A model generated the notes under the pieces. It was not told the DNA's origin. It ran no database searches and saw nothing but the letters and a program-made list of their open reading frames with translations. Made by a program: the position numbers and the translations under genes. Of a DNA stretch of 64,000 nt, positions 26,537 through 34,930 are shown in pieces. The stretch lies in NCBI RefSeq assembly GCF_005116655.2, contig NZ_CP050698.1:3991501-4055500 (forward strand), read 5' to 3'. Positions within the stretch are counted from its first letter, which is position 1. Each line of letters begins with the position of its first letter. This stretch comes from Desulfosediminicola flagellatus (GTDB taxonomy: Bacteria > Desulfobacterota > Desulfobulbia > Desulfobulbales > Desulfocapsaceae).

Positions 26537-26881
26537 ATGGAAATGAGACAGAATGATCCCTACCAAACTCAGCTGTCGGTCCAGCGAACCACTCGCAAAT
26601 CAACAACCGGCAGTGTCAGCAAAACTCCTGCAACAACAAAAGCGATCCAAACGACCTATCGCAAGAAAAAGCCAATTGCCAAAATGGTTATTTTTGGAGC
26701 CTTATCTCTGGGCGCATACACCCTGCTGTTTTCAAATGAGGCGCTGGTTACCAATACCTATACGCTTGGTGGCTGGTATGCAGTGCTTCCAGTCGGCACC
26801 GCATTTGCGTTTTCTTTTATGCATGGAGCGTTTGCCAGTAATTTTCTCGACGTGCTCGGGCTTGAGCCCAAAAAATCGTAA
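26537..26881 (+). CDS. Small membrane protein, first gene of the tauE operon
   Basis: A 114-residue protein with a Thr/Ser/Lys-rich cytoplasmic N-terminus (about 45 residues) and two hydrophobic helices (about 50-65 and 78-98), ending in a short polar tail. No family recognised. A good ribosome-binding site (AAAGGAGAA) precedes two possible ATGs two codons apart. It lies 42 bases ahead of the TauE-like exporter, so it may be an accessory subunit. It is the first gene after the predicted sigma-54 promoter. Confidence 0.75.
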   Translation: MEMRQNDPYQTQLSVQRTTRKSTTGSVSKTPATTKAIQTTYRKKKPIAKMVIFGALSLGAYTLLFSNEALVTNTYTLGGWYAVLPVGTAFAFSFMHGAFASNFLDVLGLEPKKS

Positions 26882-26923
26882 TTATAGCAGGCACTCAACT
26901 TATCACTCCAGGCAGGAGCAATC

Positions 26924-28258
26924 ATGAAAAAATTTCTAACTCTATTACTGACAGTATTGATAGGCACGCTACTGGTGCACAATGCCTATGCAGGTGGTCC
27001 TCCACCCAAAAACGTAATAAAAGGTATTTTCACCCAACTTGACCCGGCGACCAACACTGCAAAAATACACGTTGATGGGCACGATGAGTTAAGAACCCTG
27101 GCTCTAGGTGAGGGTATGACCATCGACGACATAATTCTTGATAAGAAAGTCATGGTCAGCCTTGATCCGCATGCTGGGCCAAATGTGATTAAAGAAGTGT
27201 CGTTGATGTTTTTTGACATGACCATCACCAAGGTTGTTGCCCTCCTTATCGTCGGACTTATTGGTGGCCTGCTATCAGGGTTTATTGGCTCTGGTGGAGC
27301 TTTTGTTCTCACTCCTGCGATGATGTCCCTAGGAGCCCCGGGTGCAGTAGCTGTGGCCAGCAATATGTGCCATAAGTTTCCCAAAGCCATGGTCGGCACC
27401 TATAAGCGCTGGAAGTACGGGCAAGTCGATATAAAGCTCGGCCTGGTGATGGCAGCAACAGCGATTGTTGGTGTGCAAATCGGAATTAAGGTTCAAAAAA
27501 TCATTCTCGATCATTGGGGCAATGCAGGCTCTAATCTTTATGTAAGTGTGGTCTTTGTTCTCGTCCTGGTCGTAGTTGGGGCATACGTTCTACGAGATGC
27601 CTTAAAATCATCTAAGGGAAATATTGAAGCAAAAACATCGAAGCTCGCTTTATATCTCCAAAAAATTGAAGTGTGGCCTATGATGGAGTTTAAAGTTGCC
27701 AACGTACGCATCTCTGCATGGGTGACTGTTCCGGTAGGTCTCTTTACCGGAATGCTGGCAGCAACCATCGCGGTGGGCGGTTTTATAGGCGTTCCCGGGA
27801 TGATTTATGTAGTTGGTGCATCGGCCATGGTTGCCAGTGCTACCGAACTTCTTGTCGCCTTTATTATGGGTGCTTGGGGCTCTGTCCAGTGGGGTATGGC
27901 CGGCCTGATCGATATTCGCATGACCTTGCTTATCCTCGCGGGATCTCTGATCGGTGTACAATTAGGCGCACTGGGAACAACCTATGTCAAAGATCATACA
28001 ATAAAATTGGTAATGGCCGCGGTAATGTTGATTGTTGCTGTTTCACGTGGGGCCAAAGTACCAGGCTATCTCGCCGATCTGGATCTTATTCCTCATTTAC
28101 AACATCAATTCTCTGTTGTCCTCAATAGTATAAGTTTCTGGGCATTAATCGCCGCTCTGGGAGTGGCCGCGATCATCATTTCTGTTGCCATGATTAATGG
28201 AATGCTTCAGGATCGCGCAGAAAAACAGGTCCATACCGTACAAGAGGCAGCTGGCTGA
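26924..28258 (+). CDS. TauE/SafE-family anion exporter with a periplasmic N-terminal domain
   Basis: A 444-residue inner-membrane permease. It begins with a signal peptide (MKKFLTLLLTVLIGTLLVHN, AYA) and a 70-residue soluble segment rich in beta structure (GIFTQLDPATNTAKIHVDGH). Then come about eight membrane helices with the duplicated TauE/SafE pattern: GLIGGLLSGFIGSGGAFVLTP in the first half and GLFTGMLAATIAVGGFIGVP in the second. The family exports sulfite, sulfoacetate or related sulfur anions; the substrate here is unknown. The extra N-terminal domain is not found in minimal family members. Ribosome-binding site GGCAGGAGC. The Lon-type protease gene lies downstream in the same direction. 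Confidence 0.88.
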   Translation: MKKFLTLLLTVLIGTLLVHNAYAGGPPPKNVIKGIFTQLDPATNTAKIHVDGHDELRTLALGEGMTIDDIILDKKVMVSLDPHAGPNVIKEVSLMFFDMTITKVVALLIVGLIGGLLSGFIGSGGAFVLTPAMMSLGAPGAVAVASNMCHKFPKAMVGTYKRWKYGQVDIKLGLVMAATAIVGVQIGIKVQKIILDHWGNAGSNLYVSVVFVLVLVVVGAYVLRDALKSSKGNIEAKTSKLALYLQKIEVWPMMEFKVANVRISAWVTVPVGLFTGMLAATIAVGGFIGVPGMIYVVGASAMVASATELLVAFIMGAWGSVQWGMAGLIDIRMTLLILAGSLIGVQLGALGTTYVKDHTIKLVMAAVMLIVAVSRGAKVPGYLADLDLIPHLQHQFSVVLNSISFWALIAALGVAAIIISVAMINGMLQDRAEKQVHTVQEAAG

Positions 28259-28374
28259 CAAGCAGAATCCTCACAAACGACGTAATACCCCGTTAACATA
28301 AATTAAACCTGTAATTCTTTTCATTGGATCGAAATGAGGTTCTTCGTACCTCGCTGAAGGGAAATGAGCCTTTA

Positions 28375-28415
28375 TGCAGAATAATTTCTTGTCATAAACA
28401 CGAAATTATTCTGCA
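28375..28415 (+). repeat. Perfect 14-bp intergenic hairpin
   Basis: TGCAGAATAATTTC (28375-28388) pairs exactly with GAAATTATTCTGCA (28402-28415) around a 13-base loop. It lies between the exporter gene and the next small gene. There is no T-run, so it may tune expression between operon halves or mark RNA processing. Confidence 0.7.
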
Positions 28416-28486
28416 AGGGCTGAAAGTACTAGAAGCCCAGCTGACGATCCCAAGAGTAAAGATACAATTAACGAGGAGGGACAGTT

Positions 28487-28783
28487 ATGGAACCCGGAAT
28501 GTATTTGACGGCACTGGTTATCACAGTATCAGCTCTGCATCTGCTTAACAACGTGATACACTATGTCAGTAGTTTCCATACGGCCTCTGCTAAAAGGCCA
28601 GATGAATCCAACAAACTACCCGCCCACAGAGATGACTGGTATATGTTTTTTCACCGTTCAGACCTGACAGGTGAAGCGAAGAAAAAAATACGAACTACGA
28701 AGGGAAACACGATAACCAGATCGTCTCCCGTGAAGAATAAGCAGCGCGATTCCCGCCCTGCACTACGCCGCTACCATACCTGA
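28487..28783 (+). CDS. Small single-helix membrane protein
   Basis: A 98-residue protein with one N-terminal hydrophobic helix (MYLTALVITVSALHLLNNVI) and a long basic, hydrophilic C-terminus ending in RPALRRYHT. No family recognised. A strong ribosome-binding site (ACGAGGAGG) precedes the ATG. It lies 49 bases ahead of the Lon-type gene and probably belongs to the same transcript. A role as membrane anchor or adaptor for the protease is a guess from position only. Confidence 0.68.
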   Translation: MEPGMYLTALVITVSALHLLNNVIHYVSSFHTASAKRPDESNKLPAHRDDWYMFFHRSDLTGEAKKKIRTTKGNTITRSSPVKNKQRDSRPALRRYHT

Positions 28784-28832
28784 AAAATCACCAATGCATT
28801 GACAAGAGAACAGACTCCTAAGGAATGAGAAC

Positions 28833-30863
28833 ATGTTATTTAAGAGACGGTCGGAGGTAGTTCAGGAAGAAAAGCCAGATGAAGAGCAATCACTGTTAGC
28901 AAAGTTACGAGCCAGGATTGAACAGACCGATCTGCCATCCCATGCTTTAGAGGCAGCTGTCAGGGAATTGGAGAAGCTCGAAAAAACAGATCCTGCTATG
29001 GCCGAATTTACAGTAGGCATTAACTATATCGATATGCTTCTTGACTTGCCCTGGCGGGTAAGTTCTTCAGGAAACTTTGATCTTCAGCGGGCCAGGGAGA
29101 TTCTTAATTCAAGGCACTGTGGGCTTGATCAGGTCAAACAACGTATCCTTGAATTTCTTGCATCTAAGACCCTGCGGGGGAATGTTCAGTCACATATACT
29201 TATTGTGGATGATGAAGAAATTGCCCGCAATAATATGCAACATGTTCTGGTCAAAGACGGCTATCACTGCCTGACCGCGTCAAATGGCATTGAGGCCCTT
29301 GAAGTCTTTGCAAATAATGATATTGATCTGGTCATCACTGACTTAAAGATGGACCAGATGGATGGCATTGAGCTACTGAGTCACGTAAACCGGTTATATC
29401 CCGACACCCAGGTTATCATGGTAACCGGTTTTGCAACAGTCAGTTCAGCCGTAGAGGCCCTTAAAAAAGGTGCAGCCCACTATCTGGGCAAACCTGTTAA
29501 TCTCGATGAATTACGAAAAACTGTCAAAGAGGTATTAGACCAGAAACTCTCCAGCGATATCGGCAAGGGACCAATTCTCTGTTTCGCCGGCCCACCAGGT
29601 ACAGGTAAAACCTCGGTAGGTAAGGCTATCGCAGAATCACTCAATCGTCATTTTATCAGAGTCTCTGTTGCAGGCCTGCGTGACGAAGCGGAGTTACGAG
29701 GACACCGACGAACCTACGTGGGAGCAATGCCCGGCCGGGTCCTGACAGAGATTAAACGAACCGGAGTAAATAACCCGGTCTTCATGTTGGACGAATTGGA
29801 CAAAATCGGTCAGGATTTTCGAGGTGATCCAGCATCAGTTCTACTCGAAGTTCTCGACCCTGAACAGAACAGCACCTATGTGGACCACTACCTGGATATC
29901 CCCTTCGATCTCTCCCATGTCATGTTTATGGCCACAGCCAATGACCTCTCAAAATTGCCACGACCACTGCTTGACCGTATGGAAATTGTCAACTTTACGG
30001 GATATACCGAAAAGGAAAAACTGAGCATAGCACAACAATTTATTATCCCCAGACAACTGAAAGCTACAGGACTGCACAGAGAAGATATCACGTTTGCCAA
30101 TGACGCCGTGGTCAGTGTCATTAACCAGTATACCCGTGAGTCAGGGTTACGTAACCTTGAGCGCGAAATCTCCAATGTCTGCAGAAAAATAGCACTTCTA
30201 AAGCTTGACGATAATGAATCATCTCCGATCACAACTATTGATTCTGCGGCAATAACGTCTTTTCTGGGACCCAAAAAATATTACCGTGAAGTGGCGGAAG
30301 AAAAGGACAGCATTGGCATTACAACCGGCCTTGTCTGGTCTGAGACAGGGGGCGAAATAATCTCTATTGAAACAGTGAAGATGCAGGGAAATGGTGTACT
30401 CACGATGACCGGTTCCCTCGGAGAAGTTCTCCAGGAGTCAGCCCAGACGGCTCTAAGCCTAATCCGCAGCAGAGCCGATGAATTTGCTATCTCACATGAT
30501 GATTTCCAAAACTACGATATTCATATCCATATCCCCGCAGGCAGCATTTCAAAAGACGGTCCATCTGCCGGCATAACTATATTTGCAGCTCTACTCTCTT
30601 TACTGACCGGCAGACACGCACGGCGCAGTGTTGCACTTACCGGAGAAATGACACTCAGCGGTAGGGTCCTGCCGGTAAGCGGTATTCGTGAAAAAATGCT
30701 GGCAGCTCAGCGAGCGGGAATATCACTGGTGGTGGTTCCAGAGGCCAATCGTGACGAAGTATTAGCCTTACCGGAAGATGTGAGCGCAGGACTTCAAGTG
30801 AATATGGTAAAAAATATAGATGAGATGATCGACATGGCATTGCTTCCCCTGCCAAAGAACTAG
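28833..30863 (+). CDS. Lon-type AAA+ protease with an embedded response-regulator receiver domain
   Basis: A 676-residue ATP-dependent protease. Residues 1-115 match the helical segment that precedes the ATPase in Lon (YIDMLLDLPWR, CGLDQVKQRILEFLASKTL); the usual substrate-binding LAN domain is absent. Residues 121-237 are a complete receiver domain: acidic pair VDDEE, phosphoacceptor Asp170 in LVITDLKM, Thr in MVTGF and Lys in GKPVN. The Lon AAA+ domain then resumes with GPPGTGKT (253-260). The protease domain has the Ser578/Lys621 dyad (KDGPSAG, then GIREKM), 43 residues apart as in E. coli Lon. I infer that phosphorylation gates the ATPase. It is co-directional with tauE and converges on an NtrC/kinase operon whose receiver is closely similar. 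Confidence 0.93.
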   Translation: MLFKRRSEVVQEEKPDEEQSLLAKLRARIEQTDLPSHALEAAVRELEKLEKTDPAMAEFTVGINYIDMLLDLPWRVSSSGNFDLQRAREILNSRHCGLDQVKQRILEFLASKTLRGNVQSHILIVDDEEIARNNMQHVLVKDGYHCLTASNGIEALEVFANNDIDLVITDLKMDQMDGIELLSHVNRLYPDTQVIMVTGFATVSSAVEALKKGAAHYLGKPVNLDELRKTVKEVLDQKLSSDIGKGPILCFAGPPGTGKTSVGKAIAESLNRHFIRVSVAGLRDEAELRGHRRTYVGAMPGRVLTEIKRTGVNNPVFMLDELDKIGQDFRGDPASVLLEVLDPEQNSTYVDHYLDIPFDLSHVMFMATANDLSKLPRPLLDRMEIVNFTGYTEKEKLSIAQQFIIPRQLKATGLHREDITFANDAVVSVINQYTRESGLRNLEREISNVCRKIALLKLDDNESSPITTIDSAAITSFLGPKKYYREVAEEKDSIGITTGLVWSETGGEIISIETVKMQGNGVLTMTGSLGEVLQESAQTALSLIRSRADEFAISHDDFQNYDIHIHIPAGSISKDGPSAGITIFAALLSLLTGRHARRSVALTGEMTLSGRVLPVSGIREKMLAAQRAGISLVVVPEANRDEVLALPEDVSAGLQVNMVKNIDEMIDMALLPLPKN

Positions 30864-30904
30864 TGTCCTGTCATGCCTCAGGAAGGGAGACCTCATAACA
30901 CGGG

Positions 30905-32278
30905 TTAGAAATCCGGATCATCCAGCCTATATCGTTTTATTTTGCGCCAGAGGGAAACCCGGTCAATCCCGAGGATTTCGGCCGCTTTCGACCGTTTCCC
31001 CTCTACTTCATCAAGAACTTTCAGGATGTACTGTTTTTCATGATCTTCAAGTGTTGGCCATGATTGTTCCTGAGATATAGAGGTGGCTACAGATTCTGCC
31101 CCAATATCGTCTTCAAGGTGATGCGGTTCGATAACATCTTCACGACATGTGATCAACACACGTTGAATTATGTTTTCAAGCTCTCTGATGTTTCCCGGGT
31201 ACTCGTAGCTCTTTAATCGCTCAGCCGCCATTTCTGATAAATGGGGGACAGTTCTTCCCGGTTCGGCGTGTTTTTGCAGAAAATGGCTGGCAAGCAGCGG
31301 GATATCATTTCGACGTTCAACCAGTGGTGGTATCAGGATGGTGATAACATCAAGTCGATAATAGAGATCTTTTCGAAACGTCCCTTCGTCAGAGGCTTCC
31401 TTCAAATTTCTGTTGGTCGCAGCCAGCACCCTGATATCGATAGGAATCTCCTCCGAGCCTCCTACGCGCATAAGTGTCCGTTCCTGGAGGACTCGCAAAA
31501 GTTTAACCTGCATCTGCAATGGCAGCTCACCAATCTCATCAAAAAAGACAGTTCCGCCTTTAGCGTACTCCAGCAACCCCTTCTTCAGTTTCTCAGCCCC
31601 GGTGAAAGCGCCCTGCTCATGGCCAAAAAGCTCTGTACTCATAAGATCTTCGCTGAAAGCACCACAGTTGAGTGAGACGATTCGTTTTCCGGCCCTCCTG
31701 CTCAAATCATGAATTGTGCGGGCAACTAATTCTTTACCGGTACCGGTTTCACCAAGAATAAGCACGTTACAATCAAGCTGTGCCACCTGTGAAATCTGTT
31801 CCCGAAGCGCTACTGTTTTTGAACTTTGTCCGATAATTTTTGAGAATTCAGTGTTGTCTGCAACCTGTTGTCGCAACTGATACAACTCCTGCTGCATTGC
31901 ACTGCGTTCAAGAGCCTTAACCACCATAGCCTGAAGTTCCTGCACATTTAAAGGCTTTGCCAGATAGTGGTAAGCTCCTTTTTTCATCGCTTCAATAGCT
32001 GTATCGAGACTCGCATATCCGGTTACCACCAGCACCTCGGCGGCCGGCCAGAGACGCTTTGTCTCTGCCAGTACGGCCATGCCATCTCTTCCTTTCATAC
32101 GCAGATCAGTGATAACCAGATTCACTTCCTGATCTTCCATGACGGCAACAGCTTCATTACCATCTGCTGCAAGAAGAACCCGATAGCCCGATTTCTCCAG
32201 AATATGTGCAAGGTTGTCACGGGCAATAGCTTCATCATCCACGACAAGAATAGTTGTGTTAAGAAGAGAACGTGTCAT
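30905..32278 (-). CDS. NtrC-family sigma-54-dependent response regulator
   Basis: A 457-residue activator. The receiver domain (8-125) has acidic pair VDDEA and phosphoacceptor Asp58 in LVITDLRM. The AAA+ domain (about 145-380) has GETGTGKE, the sigma-54 contact loop GAFTGA, and Walker B GGTVFFDEIGELP. The C-terminal Fis-type helix-turn-helix is KRSKAAEILGIDRVSLWRKI. Its start overlaps the kinase stop by four bases (ATGA), so the two are translationally coupled. The receiver shares many positions with that inside the nearby Lon protease (IAR-x-N, LVITDL, ALKKG/AMKKG, HYL-x-KP). The likely targets are the palindromes and sigma-54 promoter at 26.2-26.4 kb. Confidence 0.95.
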   Translation of the reverse strand: MTRSLLNTTILVVDDEAIARDNLAHILEKSGYRVLLAADGNEAVAVMEDQEVNLVITDLRMKGRDGMAVLAETKRLWPAAEVLVVTGYASLDTAIEAMKKGAYHYLAKPLNVQELQAMVVKALERSAMQQELYQLRQQVADNTEFSKIIGQSSKTVALREQISQVAQLDCNVLILGETGTGKELVARTIHDLSRRAGKRIVSLNCGAFSEDLMSTELFGHEQGAFTGAEKLKKGLLEYAKGGTVFFDEIGELPLQMQVKLLRVLQERTLMRVGGSEEIPIDIRVLAATNRNLKEASDEGTFRKDLYYRLDVITILIPPLVERRNDIPLLASHFLQKHAEPGRTVPHLSEMAAERLKSYEYPGNIRELENIIQRVLITCREDVIEPHHLEDDIGAESVATSISQEQSWPTLEDHEKQYILKVLDEVEGKRSKAAEILGIDRVSLWRKIKRYRLDDPDF

Positions 32279-33714
32279 GATATCGACGACTCTTTTCCGG
32301 GAGAAAGGGGTAATCGTAAATAAAATGACGCTCCCTGACCAGGTTCGCTACTGACGCTGATTTCGCCATGATGTTTTTGGATAATACCGTAAACCACGGA
32401 AAGCCCGAGGCCGGTACCCTTCCCTTCCTCTTTGGTTGTATAGAAAGGATCAAATAACTGGCCCTGTATTTCTTTGGGAATTCCTGGCCCTGTATCATGA
32501 ACAATAATGATCACAGCATCTTCTTTTTCATCTATTTCAGAGCTGAGAGTAATAACACCTTTCTGCTCAATTGCCTGGGCAGCATTTAATATGAGATTTA
32601 AAAAAACCTCCTGCATTCGCTGCACATCCATAGGAACCATAAGACTGTCAGGAACATCTATTTTGACCTGGATATCAGCCGCAACTTCGCTCCTTGCCAA
32701 TCGTACAGCCCTATTAACAATATCCAGTAAAGAAGCTGTGCGTATACTGAATTTTTCTGAACGTGAAAATTCAAGAAGTCCTTTGACGACATCACGCGCC
32801 CGGAGTGTCTCCTGATCAATATTATTCAGCATCTTAAGGAATAGATCCTTATCCCCTGCATCAATTTCAGCAAGTGCGATCTGGCATGAAGTCGAAATAT
32901 TATTGAGCGGGTTATTCAACTGGTGTGCAACCCCGGCAGTAAGAGTCCCGATTGATGACAGTTTTTGGGATTGAACGAGCTGATCCTGGCGAAGCTCCAG
33001 CTCCTGGACCATCGTATTGAATGCCTCCATGACCTGTTGCATTTCATCACGGGTGTTCAACACCTCAACTCTTTTAAAATGCCCCTGAGCAATAGCGCCG
33101 GTGGTCTTTTTTATAATATTAAGAGGCCTGAAAATCTTAAAAAATGTCACGAACGGCATTATGATGCCCAGGATAATAGCCACTGCAGACAAGAGACTCA
33201 TGCGAGTTTTCAGTTCTTGAAATATAACGTGTAACTGAACCCGTTCAAACTCCAATAGCTGAGCACTTTTTTCTGTCATCTGCTTACCGAGATCTCTTGT
33301 AATATGGAGTAACTGGTCATATTCACTAGAACCTTCAACCCTACTTTTCTCTAGTCCACTAAAATTTTCTTTGTAGCTTTTTATCAATAGCTCAAGCTCG
33401 TTAAGCAGTGGAGTAGCTTTAAGGTTTTTTATCTGAGCATGAATGTAATCAGCTGTTTGCTCAGCTTTGGCAATGTATTCACGATGTTCTTTGAGAGCTT
33501 CCGGCGTATCATAGAGGAGGTAGTTTTTCTCGTATCGTCTCACCTCTAAAATAATGTTATCGAGCAGGTAAGCACGTTCCATGATAGTGAATTTTTTTCC
33601 TGCAGTATGCATGTCATCGTTAGACATGAACCACATAACAGAAATTCCTAAAACATAGCAAACAACAAAAAAGAGGATTTTAAACGAAAGGCTGAAATGA
33701 GACGATTTCGACAA
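32275..33714 (-). CDS. Membrane sensor histidine kinase
   Basis: A 479-residue kinase. Helix 1 is at 11-30, a helical periplasmic sensor spans about 31-170, and helix 2 is at 173-193. A HAMP domain follows (GAIAQGHFKRVEVLNTRDEMQQV), then a HisKA domain with His264 in GVAHQLNNP, then an ATPase domain with VFLNLILNAAQAI (N box), DTGPGIP (G1) and GTGLGLSVVYGI (G2). Translation starts at TTG, preceded by a good AGGAG. No upstream ATG in the frame is better placed. It is the cognate partner of the overlapping NtrC-type regulator and, by receiver similarity, may also phosphorylate the Lon-receiver protein. Confidence 0.94.
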   Translation of the reverse strand: MSKSSHFSLSFKILFFVVCYVLGISVMWFMSNDDMHTAGKKFTIMERAYLLDNIILEVRRYEKNYLLYDTPEALKEHREYIAKAEQTADYIHAQIKNLKATPLLNELELLIKSYKENFSGLEKSRVEGSSEYDQLLHITRDLGKQMTEKSAQLLEFERVQLHVIFQELKTRMSLLSAVAIILGIIMPFVTFFKIFRPLNIIKKTTGAIAQGHFKRVEVLNTRDEMQQVMEAFNTMVQELELRQDQLVQSQKLSSIGTLTAGVAHQLNNPLNNISTSCQIALAEIDAGDKDLFLKMLNNIDQETLRARDVVKGLLEFSRSEKFSIRTASLLDIVNRAVRLARSEVAADIQVKIDVPDSLMVPMDVQRMQEVFLNLILNAAQAIEQKGVITLSSEIDEKEDAVIIIVHDTGPGIPKEIQGQLFDPFYTTKEEGKGTGLGLSVVYGIIQKHHGEISVSSEPGQGASFYLRLPLSPGKESSIS

Positions 33715-34652
33715 GCTTTTTCTCCTGACCTTAAGGCTTGAAAACCAGACAGTTGCAATATCGACCTTTCAACATTTTCTACTTGTTCTATTGGCAAAAG
33801 TAAATAGTCAGAAAGGGTACACAGGATCACAGTTTTTGCTGACAGAGTCTACCACACTAAAGCTGTCTAATCACTTATTACTAAGGACATTTTTAATCTG
33901 AATACAGCGTTTATGTTTCTTACATCCTTTTGATCTAAAACTGTTCTTTGAGAACGACTCGTAATTGTTATATCCGAGTTCCATAAGAAAACAGAAAGTG
34001 AAATAGAATTAACTAAAAAAATACGACGGATTGGATCTACATGCAAATCCCAGAAAATCGTAACCAATCTGATCTGTGCCCCAGTACCTGACACAAAAAA
34101 GCTGTCGCACACATGATTCCTGCAGGTGAATTGCAGTATCAATATTTTTTCCGCTTCTTTATTATTTTTTTCCAATCGGTATAATTAAAAATGACATGAA
34201 CAATTCGTGTCATTTCAATGTTTCTATCGATATTTCAGAGAAGCAACTTCAGTACATATTTCATCGTTGAAGTGGCTGCATTCTCCATACTTCTTTTAAC
34301 CGATGTAACGGCTTAACCGATCACCCGGAAACAAGAATTCACACGTGAAAAAATGAATTTAATGCGAATTCAAAACGTTACCACATGCACTTCGTCAACA
34401 TATTTCATGCGTAACAATGGTGCAAACCGCTGTTACGCATTTGTTCTCTGATTATAGAATCAAAATTTTCACATCATTATCCACGCCGTAATTATTGAGA
34501 GTGAAGTAGAAAAAACTCAAGCCTGAAGAGTATAGAGAGCAATTCAAAGATAGTTTATCAAGGTTCATTTCTTCTATCTCTTCTCTTTGTGTGCGCAACA
34601 CAACTTAATGCTATGGGCATCACATAGAAATAATGTGGCTCAAGGAGGAATT
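33715..34652. other. Divergent control region with an inverted repeat
   Basis: About 940 bases between the kinase and the formate dehydrogenase operon. ATGCGTAACA (34407-34416) and TGTTACGCAT (34431-34440) form a perfect 10-bp inverted repeat with a 14-base spacer, about 215 bases before the first fdh gene. It could be an operator or a hairpin. I found no convincing gene and no good -24/-12 promoter here. Confidence 0.5.
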
Positions 34653-34844
34653 ATGATGAAAAAAGAAAAGGATGAACGACGTTCGTTTCTCAAGCAGATT
34701 ATTATAGGCACTGGTGCGGTAATTGGGACTGCCGCCATTGCCAAGCCTGCCAAATCACAACCTGAACAACTCATTAACGATTCTGATGAAACGCTTTATC
34801 ATAACAGCGACAATTTTAAAAAATACTACAAAACATTGCGGTAG
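34653..34844 (+). CDS. Formate dehydrogenase region TAT-signal small protein
   Basis: A 63-residue protein with a twin-arginine leader (ERRSFLKQIIIGTGAVIGTA) and a C-terminal motif YHNSDNFKKYY. It closely follows the pattern of the small proteins encoded beside formate dehydrogenases (the formate_TAT type, Y-[HRK]-x-[TS]-x-H-[IV]-x-x-[YF]-Y), with Asn and Phe at two of the usual positions. The family is thought to be an accessory or subunit; its function is unproven. The start was placed at the ATG-ATG pair behind AAGGAGG; the frame is open 22 codons further up without a ribosome-binding site. It is the first gene of the fdh operon, 86 bases ahead of the catalytic subunit. Confidence 0.85.
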   Translation: MMKKEKDERRSFLKQIIIGTGAVIGTAAIAKPAKSQPEQLINDSDETLYHNSDNFKKYYKTLR

Positions 34845-34930
34845 TCCAGCATCTGTAAGGGGTATGGAACTGGCTACAGGTACCATTACGAGCCACGAAA
34901 GATTGCTTTACTCAAAAAGGAGAAACAGCA

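Noticed and set aside
33867..34175. A 102-codon minus-strand frame ahead of the kinase
   Set aside because: No family, no ribosome-binding site and unlikely composition; treated as non-coding.
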